From the NCBI GenBank assembly GCA_034638255.1, contig JAWPGT010000035.1, positions 1 through 64,000 of the forward strand: a stretch of DNA of 64,000 nt. Direction: 5' to 3'. The DNA is from Coprinus comatus (Eukaryota > Basidiomycota > Agaricomycetes > Agaricales > Agaricaceae). Of the stretch, positions 12,095 to 23,243 are shown one piece after another; position 1 is the stretch's first letter, and every line of letters begins with the position of its first letter. Position numbers and translations under genes: made by a program. The notes below the pieces were generated by a model. That model was not told the DNA's origin and made no database searches. It saw only the letters and a program-made list of their open reading frames with translations.

Positions 12095-13795
12095 ATGGAC
12101 GGTCGCATTGCAGGTCTATTGGAATTGGTGCAGAAACTAACGGTTGGTATCCAGAGTGCATCCAGAGTAGATGTGAGTGTGTTTCGTATATGATTTTTGA
12201 TTTAAACTCAATACCAGATTCTATATGTAGTATTGTAATGGTAAGTCTTAACTCCCGTTTGCCAAGCAAACCTTTTTTTATTTTATTTAATTGTTTCAAA
12301 GTCGCGAGTGCCACAATCGCTGTACGTTAAATTTCTCACTCCTAATGCTAAAACTGGAACTCAAGAATGCAACGTTTCAGATATTTGATTGGCTTATTAC
12401 CTTCGAACTTGAAGTATCGTGTGTATGGTCATCGAACTGGAATTTGATGAAAGTTCTCTATCTCCTGGTACGATACCTTCCCTTTGTAGACACTTCAGTC
12501 ATTTTGTTTAGTGAGTATAGTATTCCTTTAACAAATACATATTAACGTTGAACATTTAATCTTTTCATAGATCAGTTCGGATACGCTCTCTCTGAATCTG
12601 TATGTAAAGCCACCTACAACTATGCGGGCTGTATGTATTCTATCTATTTCATTGGATGGTAACTAGTTTGTTGTATTCTCACACCAATGATAGTTATGTT
12701 TGTTATCGGCATAGCTCTGGCAGAAGGTGACCTCAATATAACGTCTTACCATAACCACCTCTACTAACCTATACAATGACTTTTACTCCACAGCAATATT
12801 AACTCTGAGAACATGGGCGATTTGGGAAAGGGATAAATGGCTAGCCTACAGTCTATTGATATTCTTTAACATAACCTGGGTAGCAGAACTTGTGTTAATA
12901 GGAATTCATCTCGGACAGACTGAACGTGAGTAAGAGATTAACGGATTCTGGTCATTACTTATTTTGCTTCAAAAGATATTGCATCACCTATTCCGAGTCT
13001 TCTTGGTTGTACTACAACGGGAGGAAGTAAAACTCTACTCACATGTTATCTTCTACTCGCAGTTTATGATGGAGGTATGTCTCGCTAGTCACACCGATAA
13101 TACGAACACTGACGCGGATGCTGTCTACTGAACTTAGTTATTCTGCTTCTTATGATTATTCGTGCACTATCTGTCTGTAGGTTGTTACTAGCATATCGTT
13201 TCTTCCTCCCCCTTAACCCACATCAAGTCAGAAAAAAAGGCAACTCACAGCTTTTGAAGCTTGTTTATGCCGACGGTAATCCAAGTTCTAAGCGTCTGGA
13301 CCAATTGTCTGACTAAAGTTTCAAGGTATCATATACTATGCCTATATTTTTGGTACGCATACCGGTCAGTTAAAAGAGCAATTTACACACTGACTCGTTT
13401 AACGATAGGCCTAGCCCTTCTCAATGTCATCATGATAAGCTCATTAACAGTAAGCTGTTTCTTGCCAGAAGAATTTGTAGTTGAAGCTGATGGCGTATTC
13501 GACATCCAGCATGACTTCGATCGAACTCTCGTAACGTATGTACCAGTTACCCACCTTCACATTCAATACACCACTAAGATTCGAAAAATGTCATTAAAAT
13601 CCTTTGTCAATACTTTATAGGATGGAAAGGGTAATCCATTCATCATTCGCATGCAGGGTAATCTTGCATATTCGCAAATATACAAAAGAAAATCAAGAGC
13701 CGAGATCTTATGGAAGGGCTCTAACTTTTGTTACAATTAATTCAACTGTACAGGAATCCACCACCATTACTACCGGATCATGGGATACTTCTTGA
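12095..13795 (+). CDS. DUF6533-family polytopic membrane protein, sister copy 1
   Basis: The gene starts MDGRIAGLLELVQKLTVGIQ before a GT donor. A 10-nt microexon (tattgtaatg, 12231-12240) follows, then VASATIAV, then the DUF6533 core IFDWLITFELEVSCVW and KVLYLLVRYLPFVDTS (about 12380-12510). Further exons are DQFGYALSES, MFVIGIALAE, ILTLRTWAIWERDKW, IPSLLGCTTTGGSKTLLTCY, LVILLLMIIRALSVC, GIIYYAYIF and GLALLNVIMISSL. The last two join across a 56-nt intron at about 13352-13407, which removes an apparent stop. HDFDRTLVM and MERVIHSSFACRVILHIRKY follow, to the stop at 13793-13795. The gene structure is the same in the sister at 23244. Function is unknown. Confidence 0.85.
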
Positions 13796-14191
13796 ATTCT
13801 GTATGCGGACAACGGATTTTATCTGCATCATTTAGTACAATAGTTTGCTTGTCCGCTATTGGTTTGTTGTGAACACTTTATACTATGTCTATATGTATTT
13901 TGGGACTACATAGAAATCTCCTAGTCCACTCTTCCCGGTCCATACACCACTATTCCGATCTGAAGTCAAAATGAGACCACAGCCGAGATTGAATTATATT
14001 CGTTATTTTAGTACGTTGAATAGGGTTCAAATCAGGCTGGTTCAAATTCTCGACTGATTACATGATAACCCCTCGTATCGTGCGGGTAACAACAGATCAC
14101 GTACCATTGATGGTTCTTGCAGATTTCGAGTTACTTACTGGGCAATTTTTCGTCTATAATACCCGGATCATACCTCGGGGACCTCAGCAAG
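13796..14191. other. 3' region of sister 1 and left flank of the KDZ element
   Basis: Up to about 13960 the sequence resembles the region 3' of the second sister gene (24920-25090). From about 14080 it resembles the upstream region of sister copy 1 (about 11795-11880). The stretch therefore contains the junction of a tandem duplication. It also contains the target DNA on the left of the transposon. No gene is seen. Confidence 0.55.
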
Positions 14192-14289
14192 TTTTGGATT
14201 GGATTGCTTTGAACCCAAAGGCGGATAGATTGGATAAGCCTTTGAATTCAAAGAAATCCAATATCCGATTTTTTGGATTATCCGGATAA
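14192..14289 (+). repeat. left terminal inverted repeat of the KDZ element
   Basis: It begins ttttggattggattgctttg and ends gattatccggataa. It matches the reverse complement of 22904-23001 at 97 of 98 positions; the one difference is aaagaaatcc here against aaagcaatcc there. It contains imperfect internal palindromes (atccggat; tttgaattcaaa). Confidence 0.93.
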
Positions 14290-14292
14290 TCG

Positions 14293-14366
14293 AACAATCC
14301 ATCCAAAATCCATCGAACAATCGAACAATCCATCGAACAATCCATCGAACAATCGAACAATCGATC
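14293..14366. repeat. subterminal short tandem repeats
   Basis: Several copies of the block atcgaacaatc(c) lie directly inside the left terminal repeat. Nothing equally regular is seen inside the right end. Such subterminal repeats are often transposase binding sites; that role is inferred here. Confidence 0.7.
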
Positions 14367-14495
14367 TGGATAATCTCTTCTTCAGTCGCATTTCATGATT
14401 AATGATATGTAACGATAATTGATATTGTGTTTGTGTGTATATATGCATATATTATAGAAAAAAAAATGACAACAACTAAGATATTTATAGAATAG

Positions 14496-17400
14496 TTATA
14501 GGTTTTTACAATTGGCCTGCGCTATCTCCCAGTTCTCCCGGACACGTAACTCCAACCTTGAGTACACTGCGGCTTGTTGAAATGCATAACTTTTTGTGCC
14601 AGGTGAGTATGACGTGTCCGAAGTGATCTGCACCCATATGGATTTCAACTGTGAGAAACTTCTTTCAGTGCGTTTGAATTCTTCTTCGAGAATGTCCACT
14701 TCTTCTCTCAGACGTTGCAACCCAGCTTTGGCTCGGAACCATCGGACACGGTCCACTGTCAGCATAAGCAACTCCAGTTAGCATAGTATCACCAGTATAT
14801 TTGAGAGCAAATGACACTTACATTCTACATGCCAATTCTCATCTGATACGCTCATTGGTTTCCCAATTACCCAAAACCAGGGTTCGTTCTTGCTAGAATC
14901 TCCCAGTTCACTCAATCCATACATATCCTTTCCCCAAAGCTCTGTATCCAGAAGTGGCCGAAGTTCGGAGGTTTTGGGTAGCCCAAGAACAACAAGAGCT
15001 TGATACGTGCTTCGATAACGTTCAGCACACATTTCCTTATCTTCTTGCATTGATTGCAGTATCGTATTTGCTCGCGTATTTGGCCCTCCACCTCTGACAT
15101 CCTTTCTCTTCTGCTTTTTGCCAACATTATAAAGATGTATTGATGTTCTTAAGTCATCAATTGCGTCGTAAGCCTGTCCGAGGCGAAGTTCAAGCTCAAT
15201 GTTGATGAGCAATCTGAAATAGGCCTCTTGCACCTGGTCGTTCGTGATAGTCATGATAGCAGTCGTAGTATTGATGGGACTGATGAGACGAGAGGGAAGG
15301 TAAACAGGGAGTAGTTCCGCTGTAGTATCGTCTTTTGATAAACGTGGTAGCTGTAGTTGTGGGTAGAGTCCCTGAAAATTAGATTCCCATTGTGTGATCC
15401 GGGAGACGAGTTCCAGTCTCTGATTCTCAATGACAACCTGATCCAGCTTTCCCTTCGTAATCTGATATGCAAGCTGATGTCTTTATGAATGATGAAGTTT
15501 TAGTCAACAGCTAATACCGTAAAAAGTGATGTTTTAGACGCTTACTGATCAAACTCAATATTCATTCCTTCACCAAACAGTGTAACTATGTTGGGGTGCG
15601 ATTCAAGGTAGGACCCTGGTATGCTCGTTGGAAGTGGCTGTGTCGGTTGTGAGGGATGGGTAGGTGTCGTAGCGAGGGTGTCTGCATTTATATATCTGTA
15701 GTATATAAATATATATAGGTATACTCAGTACTTACCTTTGGCCAAGTGTGCTTGGTACAGACTTCGAATATTGCCTTGTTCATCAGTTGGAGGATTTCGC
15801 TCCATTTCCTCCCATTTTTCCAGTAAGTGATGGGGGAGCCGCTTCCCTAGCATGTCAAACAATTCAATCGCTTCGTGGAGCTTGATTTTGTATCTCTCAT
15901 ACAAAGTCTTCAACATTATTGCTAGAGAAAAACCGATGAATTTGAGAAAAAACTAAATATATATGAACTTACCAAGGCGGATGAGTTTGAACCAGTTCCA
16001 ATGTCCATTAAAGTCATCTAGTGACTCGTGACGATGGCCAGAATTCTGTTCTTTTGTGCTACCAGCAGCATGATTTTGTTCGGACCAGGAACCTTCAATG
16101 AGCTCACCATATGTCATACCCGAGAAAACTTTATATGTAAATGAGTGTTCCAATTGACATTTCTCGCCATGACCATGTATGTGCATTTTTGGGATGGCTC
16201 CGTCAACACGTTCAAAGACAGAATCCATTTCAGGGAATGAAACGTGCATGCGATTCTTCAGGTTGATCTGGTACTGACACCAGATGTCGTAACTGATCAT
16301 GATTGCCTTATGATCAGCTGCTTGGGATCCTAAAGCACTCGCCAACGCGTAATCAGTCCTGGCATAACTTTGCAGTCTCCATTAGATGCAGGTAATGAAA
16401 ACTAGTCAATGTATCTATACCTTTCACCTTTCACAAGGTCCACCATTCCTCGAGGAATGTAAAAACCATGCCTGGCACATTGTACAGCCACGACGCCGCT
16501 GACAACCGTATCTTTGAACTTCAACATTCCTTGCTGGCGTACAGCTTTCAATTTTGTGCACATTGAGGCCTAGGTTGTGAAGAAATGAGTTCAATAATTT
16601 TTTGTAATTATCATAAACAACGGGCTACATACCTCAACAGTATTTTCACCTCTCTTAAGCAAGTACTCTTTGTACTTGCTGTCCCTGACGAAGTAACCAT
16701 TCCCATCATTCAGGGATGTATCGTTGGGATCGCCTAACTTGTTCTTCCGAACAAGCCGAAAATTGCCATCAATAGACAGAAACAAGCGGTTTTTATGCCT
16801 AATATAATGTTAATATTTGCGTATGCAATATAGAAAAGAGGTTTGACCTACAAATCTTCATCTGGAGCATTCCAAACTGTGTCCTTGTCCACATTAAACC
16901 CAATCTCTGGACAAGCTGGGCATCTAACTGCAAGCAGACCTGGTTGTCGGTTGGGTACATATTTGTCAATTTCGTGGTTCTGACCAGAGCGTCTTAACAG
17001 TGCAAGATGCCTCCACACATGCATCACAAGTAGCAACTCGCGATAACGATCCTAAGACCAGTGTGACGTGTCAGTAGATTAATAGGATAAAGCTAAAATT
17101 TCTACTTACTGGAACATCCCCAGGTATTACTGCATCCGTAAGATCCTGCAAAGCTCGAAAGTAGTCAATGCCAGATAACTTCGAGCATTTCATATGGATG
17201 TGGAAGCTTTTAAGTAGTTGGAACATGAATATAGTTGAAGGATGTTTTAATGAACCGGGAAAGAATCGCTCTATCATGAGTTGTGACACAGGATTAGTTC
17301 CTGGACAGCCACAAAACTGTACCAGCAGACTATGGACCCCGTTGACATGAACAAAGACCATATCTTTTAAATGCGCAGGGAAAGGACATTGGAGGCCATG

Positions 17401-18053
17401 GTGGCCAAGAGAGAGGGTGAAACCAAGATCCTTCAATGAGGTGCATGTAAAATGGGTGCCGTTCCAGAATTGAATGCGATGGAGGGGGTTTAAGAGGTGG
17501 TTTTTGAGAATACATTTGTGACACACAACTCGAGCAGTGGTACAACACTCGAGACACTGGTATATGCTGGGTTTTTCTTCATTACATTGCCTACAACAAT
17601 GATTGGTTACTGAGTTGTCATATTCCGAATCCAATATAAGCTGCTGGAGGAGATCCATCTGTTCTATGAAAGGTTTCAACCTTGTTGAGGACCCCTGCCA
17701 TTTCTTGTAAGTAATTATACAATATTTGTGAATAAAAGGATACTAACCTGATTTCGTTTAGAGGAATCAATTATGTCGTCTTCATCTTCAGTATCTAAGT
17801 CATAGCCCAATGGTTGAGTAAGAGGGGTAGAAGGTGACGAGTTTGAAGGTAGGTTGGTAGTAGTAGAGGTAGAGACAGGAGGTGTGTGGAACAGCTGAGA
17901 GGCCATCCGAGGTCTCTTCTGTTGTCGATTAAAGAGGACTTGAATTGTCTCATCAGCATTTGGATCATTCTCTTGAGGCTCCTCGTCAGAAATGGAATTG
18001 AGAGAATATTTCGTATGGAGAGGATTTTGGTCTTTTTTTTTAATTCGAGGCAT
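14496..18053 (-). CDS. KDZ (Kyakuja-Dileera-Zisupton) family transposase
   Basis: About ten exons on the minus strand join to a protein of roughly 1000 residues. The start chosen is the ATG at 18053 (MPRIKKKDQNPLH). The N-terminus is disordered and acidic. Exon 2 (about 17107-17695) carries a cysteine cluster of the KDZ-associated CxC type: CCRQCNEEK, YQCLECC, VCHKCILKNH. Then come VRCPACPEIG, the RNase H-like core FLSIDGNFRLVRKNK with the first Asp (about 16785), DYALASALGS and ISYDIWCQYQINL with the second Asp (about 16290), and ELIEGSWSEQNHAAGS with the Glu (about 16090). A coiled, charged C-terminus ends WEIAQANCKNL. The intron acceptors checked keep frame, and I saw no internal stop, so it looks intact. 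It cuts and moves the element that carries it. Confidence 0.9.
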
Positions 18054-18623
18054 AGCCAATGAGAGAGGGAGTGAGAGTTAGGTGAGGACGTTTGGGTACT
18101 TGAATTCCAATAGTACTCAGAACTCTAATGCTGGAACCTGGTGTACGGCACTGACAAGAATTATGAGAGATGATGAGATCAATGTTGCTAGCACTAATCG
18201 ATGTTGAGTGCCGTGAGAAGTTCTTGTTTGTTCATGGCCTGACACGTATACAGGTGTACAATAGATGTACACGTATACACCATTCCTCAAACCTCGCCGC
18301 CGTTAACGTTATGCACCTATTACCATGAAGGAGCGAGCCCTGCATGAGCCCGCTAGTTGTACACTAAGACGTATGTGTCTTCATCATGTATGCTGCCTTT
18401 GACTATCTGGTACTTCACAAAATTGAGCCAACAAGTAGAAAATTATCTTAATAAATGGGGCTGTTCTAGTGATGAAATAAGAAACAGAAGAAATACGATT
18501 CTAAGAGTGGGAATTAATGAAATAATTGTTCTATGAGTATGGATTGATGGAGTATGAAAAAACGGAAGAAAAATGGAAGAAAAACAGAGACCAAGGTATT
18601 CGAGGTATGATATGTCTACTTGT
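18054..18623. promoter_or_regulatory. 5' region of the transposase gene
   Basis: This is non-coding space between the transposase start and the 3' end of the small minus-strand gene. A local imperfect palindrome near 18240-18285 (gtatacaggtgtaca..tgtacacgtatacac) could form a hairpin of about 10 bp. It may be a binding site near the transposase promoter. Confidence 0.4.
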
Positions 18624-19117
18624 CTATATTTCAAATGACTCTTCAAAGGTCTTGTTAGGTATAATGAACGTATCATCCTCCGAATCTGTTAAGGCTGGTA
18701 AATAACTGGGATTGGTAGAAGGCCCAGGTTGTGACTTGGGATGAGGTCTAGTGTATGGTTTGGGTTGAGGAATGGTAGGAGATTTAGGATGATTGGATTC
18801 AAGGCATTTCCTTCGGACCCACAATAATCCAAGGGTTGTTTTCTAGTTGGATCTCCAACGATGAATGGGTGAGGATATCAACAAACTTTTCCAGATCAAC
18901 ATCAAATATCTGACACCGGTTATCAGGAAAATCAGTCGTGACTTGAAAAACTATGTTGTCAAGGAATGTGAGTCGATTTGCTTTCACATCAACCGTAAAA
19001 TCGTCAGGAAGAGTGTTGACCTAGTACCCCATTTTTGGTCAGTCCTTAATTCATGACAAAAATGAAAAGAAAAATACTAACATGCTCAAACCAGATGACA
19101 CGGTATTGGTGTACCAT
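18624..19117 (-). CDS. small unknown protein of the KDZ element, possibly frameshifted
   Basis: Exon 1 (19117-19082) reads MVHQYRVIWFEH. After a 61-nt intron (19081-19021), exon 2 continues VNTLPDDFTVDVKANRLTFL and ends ENNPWIIVGPKEMP at a stop near 18799, giving 85 residues. A second reading frame overlaps this end and continues as a proline-rich stretch (SPTIPQPKPYTRPHPKSQPG) to 18624. Either the gene ends at 18799, or an indel near 18805-18820 splits one longer protein of about 145 residues. I recognise no domain. It is transcribed divergently from the AT-hook gene, toward the transposase gene, as expected for an accessory gene. Confidence 0.5.
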
Positions 19118-20555
19118 TTAGACACAAAATCAAACAAACGACTTGGTTTTAAGAAGTTTTGAGAAGATAAGATGGATAGATGGGTTATAGATAAAAGATC
19201 TAAGAGTCGACTTGGATTTGAGAAGATGAGATGGATGGATGGGTTGTAGATTGTGAGTTTTGCGTGCTTTTATATGATTTCAACTATCCTAAGTAACATA
19301 AAATCCTAGCAGTTAAAAATATAACAGGCTTACCATCTCCAACTATATTCAATACATTCAATTGCTTCATTCAAACTTGTTCTCCGTTTCTCACCGTTCA
19401 TTCAAACTTGTCGTTCTCCATCTCCCATCATCCAGGTTCTTTCCCATCACCACCTCTCATTTGTTCGCTGTTTCGCTGTTTCGCCGTTTCTGATATTGAA
19501 AAAGTTTTGTCATCTCTATTGGGTAAGTTTCAACACATTTTCCATCTCTCATCATCCAGGTTCTTTCCCATCACCGCCTCTTATTTGTTCGCCGTTTCTC
19601 CGATCATCTCTTGCTATTGAAGCTCTTTTTCATCTCCTCTAATTTGTTTGCCGTTTCTCATATTCGAAGGTTTGCAGTTCTTACATCAATTACATTGTTT
19701 CAACTTTTCCGTCTCTCACCATCCAGGTTCTTTCCCATCACCACCTCTTATTTGTTTGCTGTCCGATCTCCGATCATCTCTTGTTATCAAAGTTCTTTTT
19801 CGTCTCCTTTAATTTGTTTGCCGCTCCTCATATTCAAAGGTTTGTCATTTGTATTGGATGGTTTTTCTCTCATAAGTAGCTAAATATATCTCGAAGCACA
19901 GCAGCCATATTTAACACCCAACTCTAAATATACCTTAAAGCACAGTCCCCGTCTAGCTTGTTTGCCGTCTTCCGTACTCCAGGGATTCTATTAGGTCCCT
20001 TAGTTATCCAAATCCTGTGCCTAAATATATCTCAAGGGTTAGTGATGACATTCCTAATAGTACTACTATCTCACGTACAACAATGTACTAGCAACTTGCA
20101 GGATATCAAGTACCGGATCTTTTCAGATGAGTCGGTGGAGTTAAGCCCATCCTTCACTCCGCTTGACCAACGTATTTGCGGATATTCCTTTGCTGGTTAT
20201 TTGCAATTATTGTGGTACAGCCCATCAGTCTCTTGGTTTGGATGGAGAAAACCAACGTCTTTCTCTACTCTTCGTTTTCTTTCCCAACAAAATATCCTTC
20301 CCTACTCATTGAACTACTTCAACTCAACATCACTGAAACTCAATTTCCTCACAGCCACTCGACTTCACTGCTACTCAGATTCAACCTCATCATTCACAAC
20401 ATTCAACTTCACAGCTACTCAACCACTCAACGATTTTTTGGTGAAATTGAACATCTTTGCAGGTACGAAGTCAGAAGATCTTCAGTTACTCCCATTTGTC
20501 GTTACTGAAACTGAACTTTCTTATAGCTACTCAACACCATCACCTTCCAATCACT
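19118..20555. promoter_or_regulatory. divergent promoter region inside the KDZ element
   Basis: This is 1.4 kb between the small gene (-) and the AT-hook gene (+). It is pyrimidine-rich on the plus strand and built of repeats (19419-19845, and a second family around 20325-20540 with blocks like actgaaact.a.ttt.ct.a.agc.actc). Long ORFs such as 19958-20593 overlap these repeats but show no codon pattern or known family. Confidence 0.5.
19419..19845 (+). repeat. degenerate tandem repeat, unit about 125-167 bp
   Basis: Three copies of a block starting catccaggttctttcccatc lie at about 19428, 19552 and 19723. The last two copies are long: both continue through cctcttatttgtt, cgatcatctcttg and tcatattc.aaggttt. 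They are clearly related but not identical. Confidence 0.8.
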
Positions 20556-22677
20556 ATGCCAAACCCAAGTGTTGTCCTCATGCCCGAAGTTGATTTTCCA
20601 ACTACAGATATCATCGGCAGTGGCTCTTTTCCAAGCAATCTCGATATGCTTCCAGTGATGGATGTTGGTATTAAGGAGAATTTAACACTTGGGATGAAGG
20701 TAATTGCTACATTCATATGTCCTTGCTAAGCAGAAAAAAGACCTCTAATATAATGTTTTAGAAATACATCATGCAATATAGCCAGGAATATGCAAGAATG
20801 ATGAAAAGTGAAACATATGGTGGTACCCAAATTGGATGGGTTCGGAAAACCTTTGTACCACTTATTGTCAAGCGTTTTAAAGCTGTTCCTTCAGACGCAC
20901 TTCTCAAGGTAAGTTTGTTTCATTTTTTTAGGCTAATAACATTATTGATTGGAACCTTCACATAGGTCATTGATCGATATCTACGCAACAACTACAATGC
21001 TTCACAGTCTACGATGAAACGTGCTCCAGCCCCACAAAAAGCTCTTATCAAGCAACGTAATATTGTGTGGCAAAAGCTCCTCGCTGATGATCACCCAGAA
21101 GAGATTTATATATCCAAGCCTACTATGCTGCTCGGGCTATTCTTGAATCAAACACGTCAGAAGAAACACATGAAATCTACAAAAAGAAGGCGTCAGAGGC
21201 AAATGCCCTTCTTAAAGCACCTCCTACTCGTGATGATATTTTCGCGTAAGTATTTCATCTCCTACTTTGCATGTGTTACATTTCTGAACTTGTTGTATGG
21301 TAGCCTTCAGCCCCACATACTTAATCACCTCACAACGTGTCTTGAGAAACAGTTGGGGTGGAATTGTGGTCAGGTTGGCGATGTCTTTTGTTTGGTATCT
21401 ATTGCATACCGACAACGTAATAATATTATCAGGACCGGATGGTATGTATTTCCTACTTCAAATTTAATCTTTGTATTGATAAGATTCTAGTTCAATCATC
21501 TCCAACCCTGTCATTGATCCGTTAGATATCCAAAAAGGATCTGTATTGCAAAACTTCAAGGATCATATGATACAGCCAATTAGGTTATTTGCGTCATCGT
21601 ATCTCCCTGGTAGGATGCTTTATACTTGTTTGGGGGAAGCAATAATGTGTAAATATCACAATAGAACATAAAGATGAAGAGCCGCTCATGTTTCCTAAGG
21701 TTGATCTGGATGAGATCACAGGAAAAACACTACGTGAACTTTTCCATCATTACATCACATGCGCTTGGGGTAAGTCCACTTACTTGATGATGATTTGCAT
21801 GTGTCTAAAATTAGGATATGTATAGGAAGAAGCAGTAGTCCTGGCGAACTTCGTACATCAGACAATGTACCCTGGGAACGTCTATCCCAGAGTTCCTGGT
21901 CTGATTTATTTGTCAAATGGGAAGGATTCGAGAAAATGAACTCGCTTCAGCCAGAAGAGATGAGTGTCGAGACAATGCACATGACAGCTCGGGAAATTGC
22001 AGAGAAACCTGACATACTCATATTCCGTGGAGTTGATTCTAATGTGATCACAGTATGTGTTCTTATTTTTATATTTGACCCATTATTAATTAATATCTAT
22101 GTATTATCAGCCTATTGAACCCAATAATCTTGAACATACTAACACGGATCTATCTACTACTCCATCCATTACTTCAACTATTCAACCTAATCCCCACCCA
22201 CCATGTCATGATGTTGGTTCTCCTATTTCTACCACATCTGATGGTCCTGGTCCCTCCCCAACTATACCAATGCCGGAAGCTCTGTCAAGCCCACCCACAG
22301 CCACGCCATCTATTACCCCACCAATATTACCAATGCCAGCTCTACCTAATCCAGCCACGTCATCCACTATTCCACCAGTTCCATCATCCCACCCCTCAAC
22401 CATTTCCCCAACTCCTGTTGTCACTAATACTATCCCGGACTCAGTCCAAGATGCTGAAGTTATTGATGCTAGTAATGGGAAACGCAAACGAGGCCGTCCA
22501 CCAAAGGCCTCCCAAGCAACTACTGCAGGACCAAAACGAGCACGTACATCAGTGTCGGCTCCAATCTCAGCTCCAATCTCAGGACGCTCCCTTAGGTCAT
22601 CAGTAGTAACAGGAAACAGAACTTATGGTAAACGTGGAGCTGGGGCCAAAGGTAATGGTAAAGGGTGTAGAGTATAG
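20556..22677 (+). CDS. KDZ-element cargo protein with AT-hook C-terminus, apparent frameshift
   Basis: The gene is multi-exon, starting MPNPSVVLMPEVDFPTTDII. Exons at about 20762-20908 (KYIMQYSQEYARMM...WVRKTF) and 20966-21115 (VIDRYLRNNYNASQSTMK) are followed by AYYAARAILESNTSEETHEI and NALLKAPPTRDDIFA in a frame shifted by one base. Later exons give LQPHILNHLTTCLEKQLGWN, IDPLDIQKGSVLQNFKDHMI, EPLMFPKVDLDEITGKTLRE and WERLSQSSWSDLFVKWEGFE. The C-terminus (22099-22677) is Pro/Ser/Thr-rich and carries KRKRGRPPK, a classical AT-hook, plus Lys/Gly-rich ends. The middle resembles an unnamed group of fungal transposon-associated proteins; I know no function. A DNA-binding helper of transposition is an inference. 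The frameshift lies at about 21110-21120. Confidence 0.65.
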
Positions 22678-22903
22678 ATTACATTTAGTCTTTGATTCTC
22701 TTTTTTAATACCTCGATTATTCAACTATCTTGATTATCTTAATACTTCAATTATTCACCTATCTCGATTATTGTGATTTAACCCAATTTTAATGGCCTCT
22801 TTAATACATATGTTGTTTCAACCACCGTGAATTTGATTCTAGTTACCAGCTACTCATGGTAAGAAAAGTGGATGATCCAGATTATTCGGCTGGATTGTTT
22901 GTT
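22678..22903. other. 3' space of the cargo gene
   Basis: This AT-rich stretch holds short repeats of the type ctcgattattcaa.tatct and no coding signal. It ends at the right terminal repeat. Confidence 0.5.
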
Positions 22904-23001
22904 TTATCCGGATAATCCAAAAAATCGGATATTGGATTGCTTTGAATTCAAAGGCTTATCCAATCTATCCGCCTTTGGGTTCAAAGCAATCCAATCCAAA
23001 A
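22904..23001 (-). repeat. right terminal inverted repeat of the KDZ element
   Basis: Its reverse complement equals 14192-14289 apart from one base. It ends ...caatccaatccaaaa at 23001. The start codon of sister copy 2 lies 243 bp further right. Confidence 0.93.
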
Positions 23002-23243
23002 AAGTGCTGCAACCGTTGCATACCTGTGGAGAGCGATAATCTGCTTGACTTTTGCTATTTCCCGATCTTTTCCCATGTCTGTATGATGAATACGACTAAT
23101 CCTAGTCTTGATAATCAATCTCCGGTATATTTTAGGTACAGCTGATAGGGGAAGCAGTGTTAATTTTATGGATGTGTTTCTCCAGATTGCTTTAATAGAG
23201 AGGCTCAGAGAGAAGCCTCACCAAAAGAAAGCCAACTCAAAAA

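Larger units (their letters stand above)
14192..23001. mobile_element. KDZ-type DNA transposon, 8.8 kb, with three genes
   Basis: The two ends are inverted repeats of 98 bp (14192-14289 and 22904-23001) that differ at one base, with weaker inverted similarity for about 15 bp further in. Between them lie a KDZ transposase gene (-), a small gene (-) and a divergent gene with an AT-hook (+). The near-identity of the ends suggests a recent insertion. I could not identify a clean target-site duplication: the left flank ends ctcagcaag and the right begins aagtgctgcaac. The terminal repeat may extend a few bases further, because a CAGCA block lies just outside both ends. The flanks are pieces of the 5' region of a duplicated DUF6533 gene. 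Confidence 0.88.

Noticed and set aside
13261..13620. 119-codon ORF over the 3' half of sister copy 1, also seen at 24390-24677
   Set aside because: It reads through a 56-nt intron in the wrong frame; the spliced frame gives the family motif GLALLNVIMI.
13990..14065. tRNA-like B-box (gggttcaaatcag) near 14030
   Set aside because: No acceptor, D or anticodon arm could be folded around it.
19419..19845. Regularly spaced repeats that might suggest a CRISPR array
   Set aside because: The organism is a eukaryote, the units are long (over 120 bp), imperfect, and lack equal-length unique spacers.
19958..20593. 211-codon ORF in the KDZ element
   Set aside because: It overlaps repeat-rich promoter DNA and the start of the AT-hook gene in another frame; composition is repeat-driven.
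14192..23001. TET/JBP oxygenase gene expected near KDZ transposases
   Set aside because: No His-X-Asp with a downstream His in a double-stranded beta-helix context was seen in the cargo genes.
14181..23012. Target-site duplication of the KDZ element
   Set aside because: The flanks ctcagcaag and gtgctgcaac do not give a clean direct repeat, so none is claimed.
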